Shown: positions 25,001-36,332 of the stretch, piece after piece
How the letters are laid out: each line of letters opens with the position of its first letter
Position numbering within the stretch: the stretch's first letter is position 1
Source of the DNA: Diploscapter coronatus
Lineage: Eukaryota > Nematoda > Chromadorea > Rhabditida > Rhabditidae
Length of the DNA: 64,000 nucleotides
NCBI GenBank assembly: GCA_964036155.1
Contig: OZ038422.1
Span: forward strand, 63,449,201-63,513,200
Direction of reading: 5' to 3'
The notes under the pieces: model-generated
Seen by the model: the letters and a program-made list of their open reading frames with translations, nothing else
What the model was told of the DNA's origin: nothing
Databases searched by the model: none
Translations under genes and position numbers: made by a program

Positions 25001-28000
25001 TTAAATTGAAAATTGACTATTGATTATTAAAAAATATTTATTTTCAAATTGCCTATTTATCACAAAAATATTGGTACTAAAGTTGATAATTTGAATTTTT
25101 ATCTCGACTCTTTTAACATTCGACTTTTCAGGCAATCATGTGCAAGAAAGAGAGCAAGTTCTCTATTGCCCTGGATCGGGACGGGAATCAGCTCTCCGTC
25201 AAGGACATCGTCAAAGTCGTTGATGGGCCTTATGCGGTAAAATTTTCCATTTTCTTTACTTTTTGAAAAATGTAAAATAAAAAATGAATAAAGGATAATT
25301 TCTATGTTTCTGAAGAAAATGAAAAAATCATGATTTCTTTAAAAATATTCAATTTTTAAAATTTTGAAACAATTGCATTTTCAGGCGAAGAAAGACAACG
25401 AGGAGATGAAGCAAGGCGAAATTAAGCATTTGTACCGCTCTTTCGCATTCGTTTATATGCGACAATACACCGAAAATGGAGGCATTTTCGTCTGCAAACC
25501 CAAGCACTTGCTCCTGGTTGGCGGATCGAACAATAAATGTAAGGTTTTTTTTAAAATATATATTTTTAAGTTTGAAACTTATTTTTATTAAAAATATACA
25601 GAAAATTCTGGATTTCAGAAGTTTTGCTAAGCAAAATAAAAGCTACAGTAGTAGAGAGATTGGAATTTCCATCGGACAGAAATTTTCTGCCTCATCAAAT
25701 ATCTCAGAAAAATCTCATTATTTTGTTTTAAAGTTCCAAGTCTGAAAGATATTAAAAATAAAAATAATAACAAGTTCCAGCGAATATGCCAAACATCGCA
25801 CGACTCGGCTCGGCCACTCCTAATCCGTTCGCGTCTCCCCGACATCCCGGCTTCGGAGGCGCCTCGCCTGCAACCAACGCCGGCAAATCCGTCCGAGGCA
25901 ATCAGACACCCGGCACGACTGTCTGTAAGGATTACTGTAGCTTTATTTATGCTACTTTTTGAAAATCGTAGAAAAATCAAAGTTTTTCCTATAGATCTAT
26001 AAACGTATACTATGTTTGAAAAAAAAATTTCAGCCGGTTTCGGCACCGCCGAGAACAATCGCGTGAGAAGGGACACCAGCTTGATTGGAAAGACGGTTCG
26101 GGTGACTCAGGGACCGTTGAAAGTAAGTTTAAAATTTAGAAAATTAAAACAAGACAATTTTTAGGGCTATGTCGGTATAGTCAAGGATGCTACCGATACG
26201 ACCGTCAGGGTGGAACTTCACACACAGTGCAAGGTATGCAGATTTTGATTTTTGAACAGAAAATTAAAATAAATAGAAAATTAAATTTTAAAAAATCAGA
26301 GATATTAAAAATAAAATTGTCATTTTTCAGACGATTTCCGTCGACCGTTCGCGAGTGAAGATTGTCGGAGAGGGTCTCGGCACCGCGGGAAGCATGTCCG
26401 TCTACACCAAGGTAAAAATTAGCATTTTTACATCATTTTTCGGGTTTTAAAAGTAGTTTCTCAATATCAGATTTTTCTATAGAATAATTTCATTTGAAGT
26501 TTTTAAAACAAAAAAATTCCAGACCCCATCCCACATGGCCGACTCGTCAAAGACCCCGATGTACCAAGCAGGAAAAACCCCACTCTATCAGGGCGCGATG
26601 ACGCCCATGTATGGAAGCCAGACACCAGGTACCTTTATTGTTATTTTATTTTTAAAATTATTTTTCCAGGAGGCCGCACTCCGCATTACGGCGCGCAAAC
26701 ACCGCATTACGCAGACGGCGGAAGAACGCCGGCTTATACCGACGGCGGAAGGTTGGCATTTATTTTTAGCACTTTTATATTTTTAACACTTCAAAGATTT
26801 CGTATAAAAAATCAGAAAACATTTTATAAAATTTGTTATAAAGATAAATAAATTTAACATTCGACAATCATATTACAAAAATTGTCTGAAAAGGACTTGA
26901 AAAATATGATTTTCCAAAAATAAAAAAATTTAGAACTCCTGCGTACAACGAGTCTGGCCGTACGCCTGCCTACGATCCCGCAAGTCGTACGCCTGCTTAC
27001 GAGGGCAACCAGACGCCTGCGTACATTCCGAAGCAAGAAAGAGACAGCAGCGATGACGAGGAAGAGGAAGAGGAGCATGAGGTACCCTTTAAAAAAAGTT
27101 ATTTCTAAATTTAATTTTAAAAGTTCTTTCTTTAAAGATTTCAAGTTTTTATATAGCTTTAAAAAGTCTAATGAAGCTATTTATAGTTTCTAAAAGTATC
27201 TTATTCAATTGAATGATTTATGTTATTTTTAAAATTCATATTTTCCTGTAAATATCTTCTAAAATAATGCAGATTTAAAAAATTTATTTTTAAATTCGTA
27301 TTTTAAGCCGAAGAGCCCCACCTACGATCAGCCACCCTCTCCTCAGTATTCAGTGCCAACTCCAGGAACTCTTCTCAACCCATCTACGCCAGGATACATG
27401 CCGGACACGCCTATGGGTGAGTTGGAGAATTGCTGAAAAATTGAGAAAGATAGAATTCACTATACCTAATAATTAGAATATTTCAAATTTAAAAAATGTT
27501 AAAATATTTCAATCTTTTTATTCTTTAGAGTTTTAAGAATTTAAAAAATAAATTTCCAGGCAACTACAACCCGATGACACCCGGCAATATGTACGACTAC
27601 TCGGCGCCGTCGCCCTATGTTCGACCCTATGATCAGGGCTCTAGAGATCAGGCGGTTCACACCATTCCTACCCACTTCTTGAGGACCGGCGAGTGGATTG
27701 TCGAAGACATGATCGTGCTCATTCGGGCTAACGACGACAGATCTCTGAATGGGCGGGAGGCGGTCGTTCAAAATATCTTGGATGTAAGATTATTCAAATT
27801 TCCAAACTTAAGAAAATCTTCTCTTTAACAAATCCAATAGAAGAAAAACGGTATTTTACATTGATCATCGTTTCTAAATATTCTCATGTTCATGAAAATT
27901 TTTATTTGAAGTTGTCTAGTTATTTAGAAATTATAATTTCAAATATACTAATTTTTTGCTATTATTCTAATTTTCAGGAGAATAAATGCGATCTCTACGT

Positions 28001-28400
28001 GCCGGATCTTCGAAAAAACGTGGAAATCCCGTTCGAACAGGTGGTTCCCATCAAACCAGAGATCGGGGATACGGTAATTTTTAATGTTAATTTTTCCGAT
28101 TCAATTAAAAAATTCAGGCTCGAGTCATTTTCGGCGACGAAATGGGCGCAGTGGGTGAATTGATCTCGTCGGAAGGAACGGGTACGCTAATTTTTGAAAC
28201 AATTATCTTAGTTTGATCTAAAATATGTTAATTCTTAAGAAAGTTAGTATAGTTTTTAAGAAAAAATGCTAATTTTAGTAAGAGTTATTTTTCTCTTAAA
28301 TATGCTAATTTGTTAATTTTCAGAGGGTGTTATCAAGGTGCTGGATTCGAACGATATGAAGCTCGCTCCATTGGAGTTCTGTTGCAAAATGAGACAATAA
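22020..28400 (+). CDS. spt-5: Transcription elongation factor SPT5 (DSIF large subunit)
   Basis: Twenty-eight exons join in phase to 1084 residues, close to the human protein. Exons: 22020-22076, 22132-22287, 22451-22573, 22622-22775, 22893-23029, 23224-23352, 23489-23605, 23729-23818, 23866-23933, 23980-24082, 24140-24274, 24351-24443, 24496-24651, 24776-24964, 25132-25236, 25385-25538, 25781-25924, 26034-26122, 26165-26233, 26331-26411, 26523-26628, 26670-26751, 26934-27081, 27308-27416, 27560-27783, 27978-28073, 28118-28181, 28324-28400. The acidic N-terminus (residues 1-130) is followed by the NGN domain (about 170-260), which binds SPT4, then a series of KOW domains. A C-terminal repeat region (about 790-950) of TP-x-Y units (P-TEFb substrate) follows, with a C-terminal KOW last. 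An acidic stretch ([14 protein letters not shown]) interrupts the repeats. SPT5 rides on RNA polymerase II to control pausing, elongation and capping. Confidence 0.97.
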
Positions 28401-28682
28401 TTTTCTCAACAAGCGCTTAATTTTCCTATTTTATACTAATTTTTAACATTAGTTAGTTACTCATTCTTGTGAATGCATATGTTAATTTTTATCTTTGTGA
28501 AATTCGCCGATTTTTATTTATCAACCTTAACTTTGATGATTTTGTGAATTTTGGGACGTTGTGAATAAACCAGTAGTCTGCCGAAGAAAAATATTGAAAA
28601 CAGATGTGAAGCATGTGGTCAGGGGCTTCATATATCCCCAGAAAATAAACAAGTGGTCAGATGTTATTCTAGGATCGATAAT
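28401..28682 (+). terminator. SPT5 3' end and candidate trans-splice site before GBA
   Basis: AATAAA occurs at 28564, and TTATTCTAG ends about 15 nt before the next start codon at 28683. The distance from poly(A) signal to acceptor is about 105 nt, close to the 100-nt spacing typical of worm operons. A copy of the dispersed TTCATATATCCCC motif lies between them (28622-28640). Confidence 0.45.
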
Positions 28683-31230
28683 ATGAAACACCTAACGACT
28701 TGTCTGATCTTCATTTTAATATCTGAAACCCATGGTAAGTTCAAATTAAAATAAGTCTAAAAGAATAAAATTTATAACTTAGGAAAACATAAGCCGTGCA
28801 TTCAAAAAGAAGTTTCCCCGGGGAATATCATTTGTGTTTGCAATAGCACCTATTGCGACGAACTTGAAGTTTAATTTAAAATTTAGGGAAAATTTTAATA
28901 ATTTAAATTCCAGGCCATAAATTTAATCCCTGTTAATAGCGCCTTGACTTTTACGTCCTCACAAGATGGAGTTAGATTGAATCAGAATACAGTATCTATT
29001 ATTCCCAGCGCTAAAATACCCGAAAACGGTCTGAATACTTTCAAATAAATCAATTGAGTTTAACTGAAATAATATTTAGGCACTATAATTTATGTCGACG
29101 CTAGTCAAACTTTCCAGGAGATTTTCGGATTCGGTGGAGCATTTACCGATTCAGCCGGTTTAAATATAGCATCGTTAGGTGATAAGGCTCAGAGAAACCT
29201 ACTTAGGGCGTATTTTACTGAAAACGGTAAAAATTCTGCCTCTTTAATAATAAATTTAAATTAGTTTTCAGGCCTAGAATATAACATTGGCCGGGTCCCG
29301 ATAGCTTCGACAGATTTTTCTACGAGAATTTATTCTTACGACGATTCTAAAAATGATTTTGAACTGAAAAATTTCAATTTATCGAAGGAAGACTTGCTTT
29401 ATAAGGTATTCTTGTGTTTAAAATGAATAATTAATAAAAGTAGCTATATTATACTCTCATTTGTAAATATATTGCCGTAAATTTAGAATAATATTATGTA
29501 ATAATTTAAAATGCATTATTTTCATTTATTTTTTGTAGTTCTACTTCATAAATTTTCGTTAAAATACGAAATATTCTAACTTTTAAATTCAGATCCCCTA
29601 TATTATCTCAGCGTTTAATTTGACGAAAGGAAACTTGAAGCTATTTGCAAGCCCTTGGAGTGCTCCGGGATGGATGAAGGCATTTTCTTAAGTTTTCAAA
29701 AGTTTTAATTTTAAAAATAGGAAACCGGCAAAATGCAGGGATACGGTAGCCTGATTCAAGATCCGAAATATTTCAAGACTTATGTGGAATATTTGAAAAA
29801 GTAAAAATAATTTTAAATTTTAAAAATTCTAATTTTTTAAAGATTTTTCGAGTTCTATAACAACAAAGGCATCCCATTTTGGGGCATGACAGTTCAAAAT
29901 GAACCTTCGACGGGATCAAACAAGGATTGGAAATGGCAAACGATGAATTTTACCGCGGAAAGCATGAGGTAAAAGATCGCTTTTCGAGAATTTTTTATCT
30001 CTTTTGATTAAAATTATATTTATTTTGACGAAGACCAACTTTTTTCTTTGATAAAATTGATATATTTTCAGGGATTTCATCAAAGATTACCTGGGTCCAA
30101 CGTTACAAACTTCGAATGTCACCAAAAATCTCAAAGTTATGATTCTAGACGATACCAGGGCAATTTTACCTATGTGGGCTGACGTGGTAAATTTTAAACT
30201 TAAATCTATAAACTTAAAATAAAGAAATTAGATTTTCTCTGATGAAAAAGCGAGCAAGTACGTACACGGTAGCGCAATTCATTGGTACTGGAACAAATTC
30301 ATTCCAACGAAATTTTTGGAAATCACGCATAAACGATATCCGAATAAATTCATATTGGCCTCAGGTATCATCATATTTATGAACCACTTAGTAACGAAGA
30401 TTAAAATTAGTATCTATTAACAATAGGTAAAATTACTAACAGTTTATACTCAGAGATAAATTTGATTTCAAATCAGTGATTACAGAAGCGAGCGCTGGGT
30501 TTTTCCCAGTTTCCGGTCCAATTTTGGGAGATTGGTATAGAGCGGAAAGTTACGCTAAGGATATCATAAACGTAATCTCAAATCTTTTCCAAATTATTTA
30601 TGACAAATTACGCATTTTAGGATCTGAATAACTTCGTCGTTGCGTTTTGCGATTGGAATTTAGCCCTGGATCTAAGTGGAGGTCCGAATTGGGCAGGAAA
30701 CTTCGTAGACTCGGCGATTATCATTGACAAGGAAAGACAGGAGTTTTATAAGCAGCCCATATATTATGCACTGGCTCATCTCAGGTAAGTTCCATGAAAA
30801 ATAGGAAAATTGATGATTTATGAAATGTTTCGGATCTCAATATTTACCGATACAGTTCTCCTGAAATTTTGCAGACTCAAAAATGATAACGAGCGACAAT
30901 TATTTTCAAAATTTCGCTCAGTTGATTCATGAAAAGTTCCGAAATCCGAACTTTCAAATTTCATGCAACCTTTCAAACTTTGTTTTCAAGTGTATACGGA
31001 ATTTCAGTAAATTCTTCCCGCGTGGCTCCAAAATAACGGCGACTTCTATAAAAGGAGGAAATTTCGGAATTTCTGCTGTTTCCGGAGTGCAGAATTCAAG
31101 AAGACGGGTTGTTATCTTAAATCAAAGAGACCTTGATTATAATGTCACGATCTTCGACAAAGTCACTTCTAAGCAAATCCCGATTTTCTTACCAAAACGC
31201 TCGATTGTTTCAGTTGTTTGGGATAAATAA
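28683..31230 (+). CDS. gba: Lysosomal glucosylceramidase (glycoside hydrolase 30)
   Basis: Thirteen exons join in phase to 515 residues: 28683-28734, 28783-28868, 28914-29028, 29080-29226, 29272-29405, 29593-29679, 29721-29800, 29843-29968, 30072-30186, 30232-30364, 30486-30571, 30621-30784, 31008-31230. A signal peptide (residues 1-17) precedes a Cys-rich start ([14 protein letters not shown]), as in the family. Conserved blocks include [29 protein letters not shown] and [12 protein letters not shown]. The catalytic acid/base lies in TVQNEPSTG (Glu254) and the nucleophile in LASEASAG (Glu359). The enzyme hydrolyses glucosylceramide in lysosomes. C. elegans has several paralogues (gba-1 to gba-4); which one this is cannot be told. 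Intron 6 has a GC donor (29680). AATAAA overlaps the stop at 31226. It may be the downstream gene of an operon with SPT5. Confidence 0.95.
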
Positions 31231-31626
31231 AGAGCATTTATTTGATAACAGCAGATCTAGAGGGCACTTTTGTCAGACGAAAGAAACTATGGATGGTAGG
31301 TTGAAAGGGTTAAATTTTAGCTAACTACTGATTAGAGAGAGAAATTTGTTAAGAAAATATACTGGAGGCAGATTGCAAAAGCCTTCTGACGGCCGTCCTC
31401 CGTAGGACTGACTGAGCTTCCAGACAGTTCGAAGTTCAATTCAATCCGTACACAACCCTGATTAAAAGGAATATTTATTTCAGTTGCAATTTTTCAGCGT
31501 CTTTATTAGATGTCTTCGAGAGTTGTCTGTATCACGTACATTGAAATTAAAGTATTGTTTCACATTTCATTGAATAAAATTTCTATATGAAATCTGAGAT
31601 TATTATAATCACAAAAAAGCTTTATT
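31231..31626. other. Convergent 3' interval between GBA and F-box/kelch genes
   Basis: This short spacer holds the repeat at 31251-31415 and AT-rich sequence. I see no exon. Confidence 0.5.
31251..31415 (+). repeat. Dispersed repeat, copy 1
   Basis: About 60 nt from GCAGATCTAGAGGGCACTTT match, at roughly 75%, a copy at 37934-37997. A second similar block follows in both places (TCCTCC-TA-G-CT at about 31398 and 38009). It lies just after the glucosylceramidase stop codon. Confidence 0.55.
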
Positions 31627-32813
31627 TTATTTCAATTTTCCAACTTCACACCATTTATTCATTTGTGGATCGTATGCCTCGATTGAATTACAATAACTTA
31701 TCATATCGTACTTCCCTCCGATTGCATACAATTTCCCATTAGCGACAATGAGTGAATGGCCGTACATTTCATAATTCATATCAGCGATTCGAGAAATGCG
31801 ACTGTCAACTGGAGCTGAGGGGTCGAAACACAGACAAGATTTTAATTTACCATTGCAACTAAATATATAATGATACATTATATATCATACAAAATTAACG
31901 ACTTCTCTCCTCCAGTTATGTAAATTTTTTCATTTAGCGATGCAACTCCGAAAGAAATTCGTGTTTTTGGAATCTCTCCAATTTCAACCCATTCCCGTTC
32001 ATCGTCTGATAAGCGATATATCTTTCTACTTCCATATCCATCAATAACTGAATATCCGTAATTACAATAATGAATATGCTATAATGTGACCGTATAAAAT
32101 TCCATCGCATGTTATTGTTTGAGCATCACTAATTGGAAGAGGAAAAGCAGGTCCTGTTTGCCATTTTCCATCTATTAACACCTGAATAAATTATTTAATG
32201 GACTCTCATTCGATCTTCTTACATCAACTCGACTCGTATATTCCTTTGTTTCAAAATCCTCTCCACACAAATAATACAATTTATTTTTAAAATACGCCAC
32301 AAATGCAAAATCACGCCATTAAGGAGAATTTGGACCTACAAAATTCTTTGAATCGATCATTCATGGATTTGTTGACAAGACCTTTTGAAATTTGTCTAGT
32401 ATTCAAGTCAAATATTTCAAATGATTTATTTTTGTCGTTAATTGCAAAAATCTAAAATTTGAGAAATTATTCAAAATAATCAACATAAGAATCTACTTTA
32501 TTTTGTGTAGTTGCTACTTCATATGATTCTAAATAATTAGTAAATTTCGCAATTTGCTCAACAGAATTAGTATGCGAATCAAACAGACAAATTTTGTCTC
32601 TTCCATAAGGCACTAAATACTAAAATTAATTTTCGCTCATACAAGAAATATTCTCCTACGATAGAATAAAGTTTTCCTCTCAAGCGCCATCGGCAGATGT
32701 TTCTTGATTATTTGCATCATTCGCTTGTTAGTCCAAGCCAATTGTCCCAGATCCTTGAATTCGGGATATTCACAGATCAGCAATATAATTTTGACTGGTA
32801 AATTGGCTAGCAT
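31627..32813 (-). CDS. F-box/kelch-repeat protein, carrying one frameshift
   Basis: Six exons on the minus strand: 32660-32813, 32497-32612, 32223-32451, 32091-32181, 31891-32047, 31627-31858. The N-terminal LPVKIILLICEYPEFKDLG plus LAWTNKRMM resembles an F-box. The rest forms kelch strands such as VASLNEKIYITGG and LIVANGKLYAIGG, ending EAYDPQMNKWCEVGKLK. F-box/kelch proteins are substrate adaptors of SCF ubiquitin ligases. About 325 residues are predicted. Exon 3 is 229 nt where a multiple of 3 is needed. The reading frame changes near 32315, between RFKEFCRSKFSLM and DFAFVAYFKNKLYYLCG. Either this copy is a recent pseudogene or the assembly has an indel. Introns 2-5 are short; intron 5 is only 32 nt. 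AAATAAAATAAAG at the stop supplies the poly(A) signal. Confidence 0.72.
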
Positions 32814-33676
32814 CTTTGTTGTCTTTATTAAGACACCTAAACAATCAGCATAGTATTATTTCGAAATGGAAATAGTAAAAGAGTATTGATTGAACGAGAA
32901 AATCTGCAATTAACGGGTTTGAAACTAGTCATTGAAGAAAGAAGGATGAAACTACTAAATTGATGCTTCGCAATTTTATCAGACTAAAATATTTCTAAGC
33001 ATGGTTTATCATTTAAGAATACTAAAACTTGAAGATGGATGCTGAAATAAAACTATCCGTGCATTTACTTATCAGTTATAAACTACGCAAATTACACTTC
33101 GTATCATCAAGTATTTGCCATGATTACTAACGTTACGATATCATTTCTATTGCTACTGAAAATCTGTTCAATTTCAAAATGAGTTACTTGGAAGATAGGA
33201 ATTGTTCATAACATTCATTTGCGTTGATGGTACATAGTCTGATAACAACCGAGTTATTGAAATTTGGGCTTTTTCTTTTTTCGATATTTGGTTTATTGAA
33301 AATGTATTCATATATATCCAAGTTACGAGCAAATATTTAGCACAGAATATACTTTTTAAATGTTAATAACATCAATTTTGGATGAACTCAGCAAAATATC
33401 ATTGTTGAATACATAACAGACCTGAGAAAGATGATCATCAGAAACCCTTTACGACCTAATCCTAGTATATTTTCTAAGCAAATTTCTATCTCTAACTTAT
33501 CATTAGCAAAAAATGTGTTAAGTGAAAAAGATACCCGTATATACACATACAATCGAATTAAATTAAAGTTTCAGAAATCTCAACAATATTAAAACAGGCT
33601 TGATTCAATGGGGAATTTTCGTAAGAAAATTTGAAAAAAAATGAAAATTAAGCGCATTTGGGGGAAAGGGCGACTT
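32814..33676. other. Intergenic sequence between two minus-strand genes
   Basis: This is 863 bp of AT-rich sequence. It should hold the promoter of the F-box/kelch gene and the 3' UTR of the ERI-1-like gene. I see no exon or clear repeat. Confidence 0.5.
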
Positions 33677-35293
33677 TTAAAATGGTTTTTCTAGAAATGA
33701 ATTAAGGGTCGGCTTTTGCAATTGGCGTCTTCTACCGTCGACGCCCCAATAAGTTCTTTCTCCAGCGGGCGTCCGGGCGTCCTTTACCACAGACCTCAGT
33801 GTGAACCTGCAAATAGAGGAATATACTAATTTATTGGGATTACAAGGATTACTGTAATTTTTTGAAAAAGTATTTTAAGCTATTTTACATCTTCCTGCTC
33901 ATTTTTTCTCACCACTGTATTATTGTAAATTTTTAGCTAAGATTTACTAATTTATAGCTTCTTTTTATAATAAGAAAATGAGCTTTGAAATATTGGATTT
34001 TCGAAGGGAAATAATGAAATTCCAAAGGTTCATGATAGGCTTTTTGTGCAACTGAAAAGAATGGTATTTGTGAAAAAAGATATAGAGCTTTTCGACATAA
34101 ATAAAATTTGGCTCAAAATTTAGAATTTTACCTGAACTTGTAGCCACTTTTGTAAAGCGCCTCGACAACCCTGCAAACATTTCTCGTGTTGTTGATACCG
34201 CGGCGGAGTCGGCCCTGAACAGTGGATTTTAAAAATTTATTTTAATTTTAGATCTTTTTGGCAAAACTTAATCCCATATCAATTTCAGATGCACCAGAAA
34301 TTTATTCTTTAATTTTTAAGAATTAAAACAGTCTCACCTCAAAAGTCAAATTGCACCTGGCGAGCATCTCTCTCAGACCGCCTTCGGGGAATTCGCCGGT
34401 ATGCTCCGCGTAGGCTTTCTTCAAGTCGATCCATTTCGTGAAATACCTAAATTTTTGAAATTAAAAAATGGAAAATTAAAAAAATATTTACTCAGGTATC
34501 TTGATTTTCTTGGCCCGGCATTCGTCCGGCAAAACAAATTTCAGGTCCCAGTCACTGTACGTAACGAAAATGAAATTCGTCTGTTTGATTTGGTTCTGAA
34601 AATTAGTTTTTAATTTTTTTCAAAAATAAAAATCGAACCTCCTCCAACCAAAAATCGAAATCTTTCAGAACTCCGAATAACTTCTTTGCGTAGTCAACCG
34701 TTTTCTAAAAATGAATTAATTAAATAAATTATTTGGGAAAATCGACAATTATGGAAGCAATCATGACTGAAAAGCAGGAGAAATCGAACGTTCTAGCAAC
34801 TTTTGAAACATATCTTGTTCTTATTTTTATATTTTATCTCCAAGGAGGTAAAAGAAATCGAAATTATTAGCCCAGAATAGCAAAAATATCGATTTCTTGA
34901 AGCATATTTTATTGATAAGTTTCAACATGCTACGCCTGCCATTAAAAAAATAAATAAAGGCATACAAGTAAGCCTTTTTGAAGTCAATTTAATTTTTGTA
35001 CCTGTTCAATTCTAGTAAGCGAGGTGCAAAAGGCCGTTAGAGTTGGGTTGATCGTGGGTTTGATGTACTTATGAAAGGCTGCGGTCTCCCTCCAGCCATT
35101 AGTGTCTATAGCGATAACCGAAAATTCAATAATCTCCTAAAAAATCAAGGATTAAAATTAATTTTAAAGAAATATACGAATAACAAATAAATACCTTGAC
35201 AGGCTGAATTTGACCATTCTCGATGCAGGTCACTTCAAGGCCCAACACGAGCAAATAGTCGAAATTCTGCGCGACCGGCTTCGAGCTTTTCAT
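33677..35293 (-). CDS. ERI-1/THEX-type DEDDh exonuclease with degenerate active site
   Basis: Seven exons on the minus strand join in phase to 241 residues: 35195-35293, 35002-35136, 34639-34704, 34492-34595, 34338-34446, 34132-34214, 33677-33806. The fold is recognisable in order: LLVLGLEVTC (Exo I), EIIEFSVIAID, TAFCTSLTRIEQ, FIFVTYSDWDLKFVLPDEC (Exo II) and FEGRLRRGINNTRNVCRV (Exo III). Active relatives have D-x-E in Exo I, but here it is G18-x-E20. They have H...DD in Exo III, but here R175 and N179/N180 stand in those places. The Exo II Asp (D115) is kept. Three catalytic positions are therefore changed, so the protein is probably not a nuclease and may bind RNA or act as a decoy. ERI-1 trims small RNA and 5.8S rRNA ends. 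The ATG follows TTTCAGCCCCA, a likely trans-splice site. The basic C-terminal extension ends KPTLNSFLEKPF. Confidence 0.88.
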
Positions 35294-35776
35294 TGGGGCT
35301 GAAATTATTTTTAATTTAAACTTTTTGTATCCTGACTTTAAAAAAAAGTTATTCAAGTATGTTTCAAGAAATATTTGAAAGTAAAAATACATCAACCTAT
35401 ATTATATGTTGTAGTCACGCTGTTACACGTAAGAGCGCGTTCATACTTCGCTCGCGCCCTAAAAAACTAAAAATAGCAAATAACTTACCGAAATTAGTGG
35501 ACATGAAGGATTTTCTGGAGAAGATTGGAACTTCAAAGTTTAGAAATCGAAGTCGGATGTATAAGATTCTTCGGATTAAAATTTCTTTAAATATCCTTAT
35601 TTTATTGCACAATATTGTGTAATTTATGTCGCTAGTAGCGCTAAATTGTCGTAACACTGAGTAAAATTTTTGCAAGATTGTGTCTTTGCGTGAAATTCTC
35701 TGAAAAATAGCTCATCATCAAAAACGATTTATGTTTCAGCGAAATAAACTAAAATAATTTAATAATATAATATATA

Positions 35777-35976
35777 TCTCAGCATAAAACTGCCTATCCG
35801 CAACGATCAGCATTTATTAGCAGCGTGAATTGCCGATCAATGCTGGTCCGTGCCGATCAGCAACTTCCGAACTTGCCGGTCAATACCGATCCGTGCCTAT
35901 CGGCACCTGTCCGCATTTCATCGTAAATTGCCGATCGGCATACCTACCCGTGCCGATAGGCAGTTTTTATGCTGAG
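35777..35976. mobile_element. MITE-like element with 20-nt terminal inverted repeats
   Basis: The left end TCTCAGCATAAAACTGCCTA is repeated inverted at the right end (TAGGCAGTTTTTATGCTGAGA), with one extra T. Inside are several copies of TGCCGATC-GCA in both orientations, giving strong foldback potential. It is about 200 nt with no coding capacity. No clear target-site duplication is visible. Confidence 0.75.
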
Positions 35977-36080
35977 AGGACAATTACTTTCGGAATAAAT
36001 TTTTAGCACTTAATTACCTTTGATTTACTTGACCACTTTGCAAAAATATCCATTACTTTTGCACGACATTGTATGAATTG

Positions 36081-36332
36081 CCATAAGATTTCTCATGCTG
36101 ATGGTGAGTTGTTTCAATTACATTATCGTTAATTGATATCATTTTCAATAAGTTTAGGCTTTTTTACGAAAGGACAAGCGATAAAATTCGTTAAATGGGT
36201 CATTTATGAACCATTTTATCTGATATATTACAGATAGTTTTGTCTTATGAAATAGCATTTTGGTTATCAAATGACATCAACTAACGATAATGTAATTAAA
36301 ACAACTCACCATCAACATGAGCAACCTTATGG
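36081..36332. mobile_element. MITE-like element with 64-nt terminal inverted repeats
   Basis: The first 64 nt (beginning CCATAAGATTTCTCATGCTG) reappear as the reverse complement at 36269-36332 with only a few mismatches. The element is 252 nt, AT-rich and non-coding. The long, well-kept arms suggest a fairly recent insertion. No clear target duplication is seen at the edges. Confidence 0.8.

Noticed and set aside
25627..26076. 149-codon minus-strand ORF
   Set aside because: It lies across SPT5 exons 17-18 on the opposite strand and is a shadow of that gene.
32223..32451. An extra intron in the kelch gene to explain the frame change
   Set aside because: No AG acceptor exists between the in-frame stop and the conserved FAFVAYFKNK codons, so splicing cannot rescue the frame.
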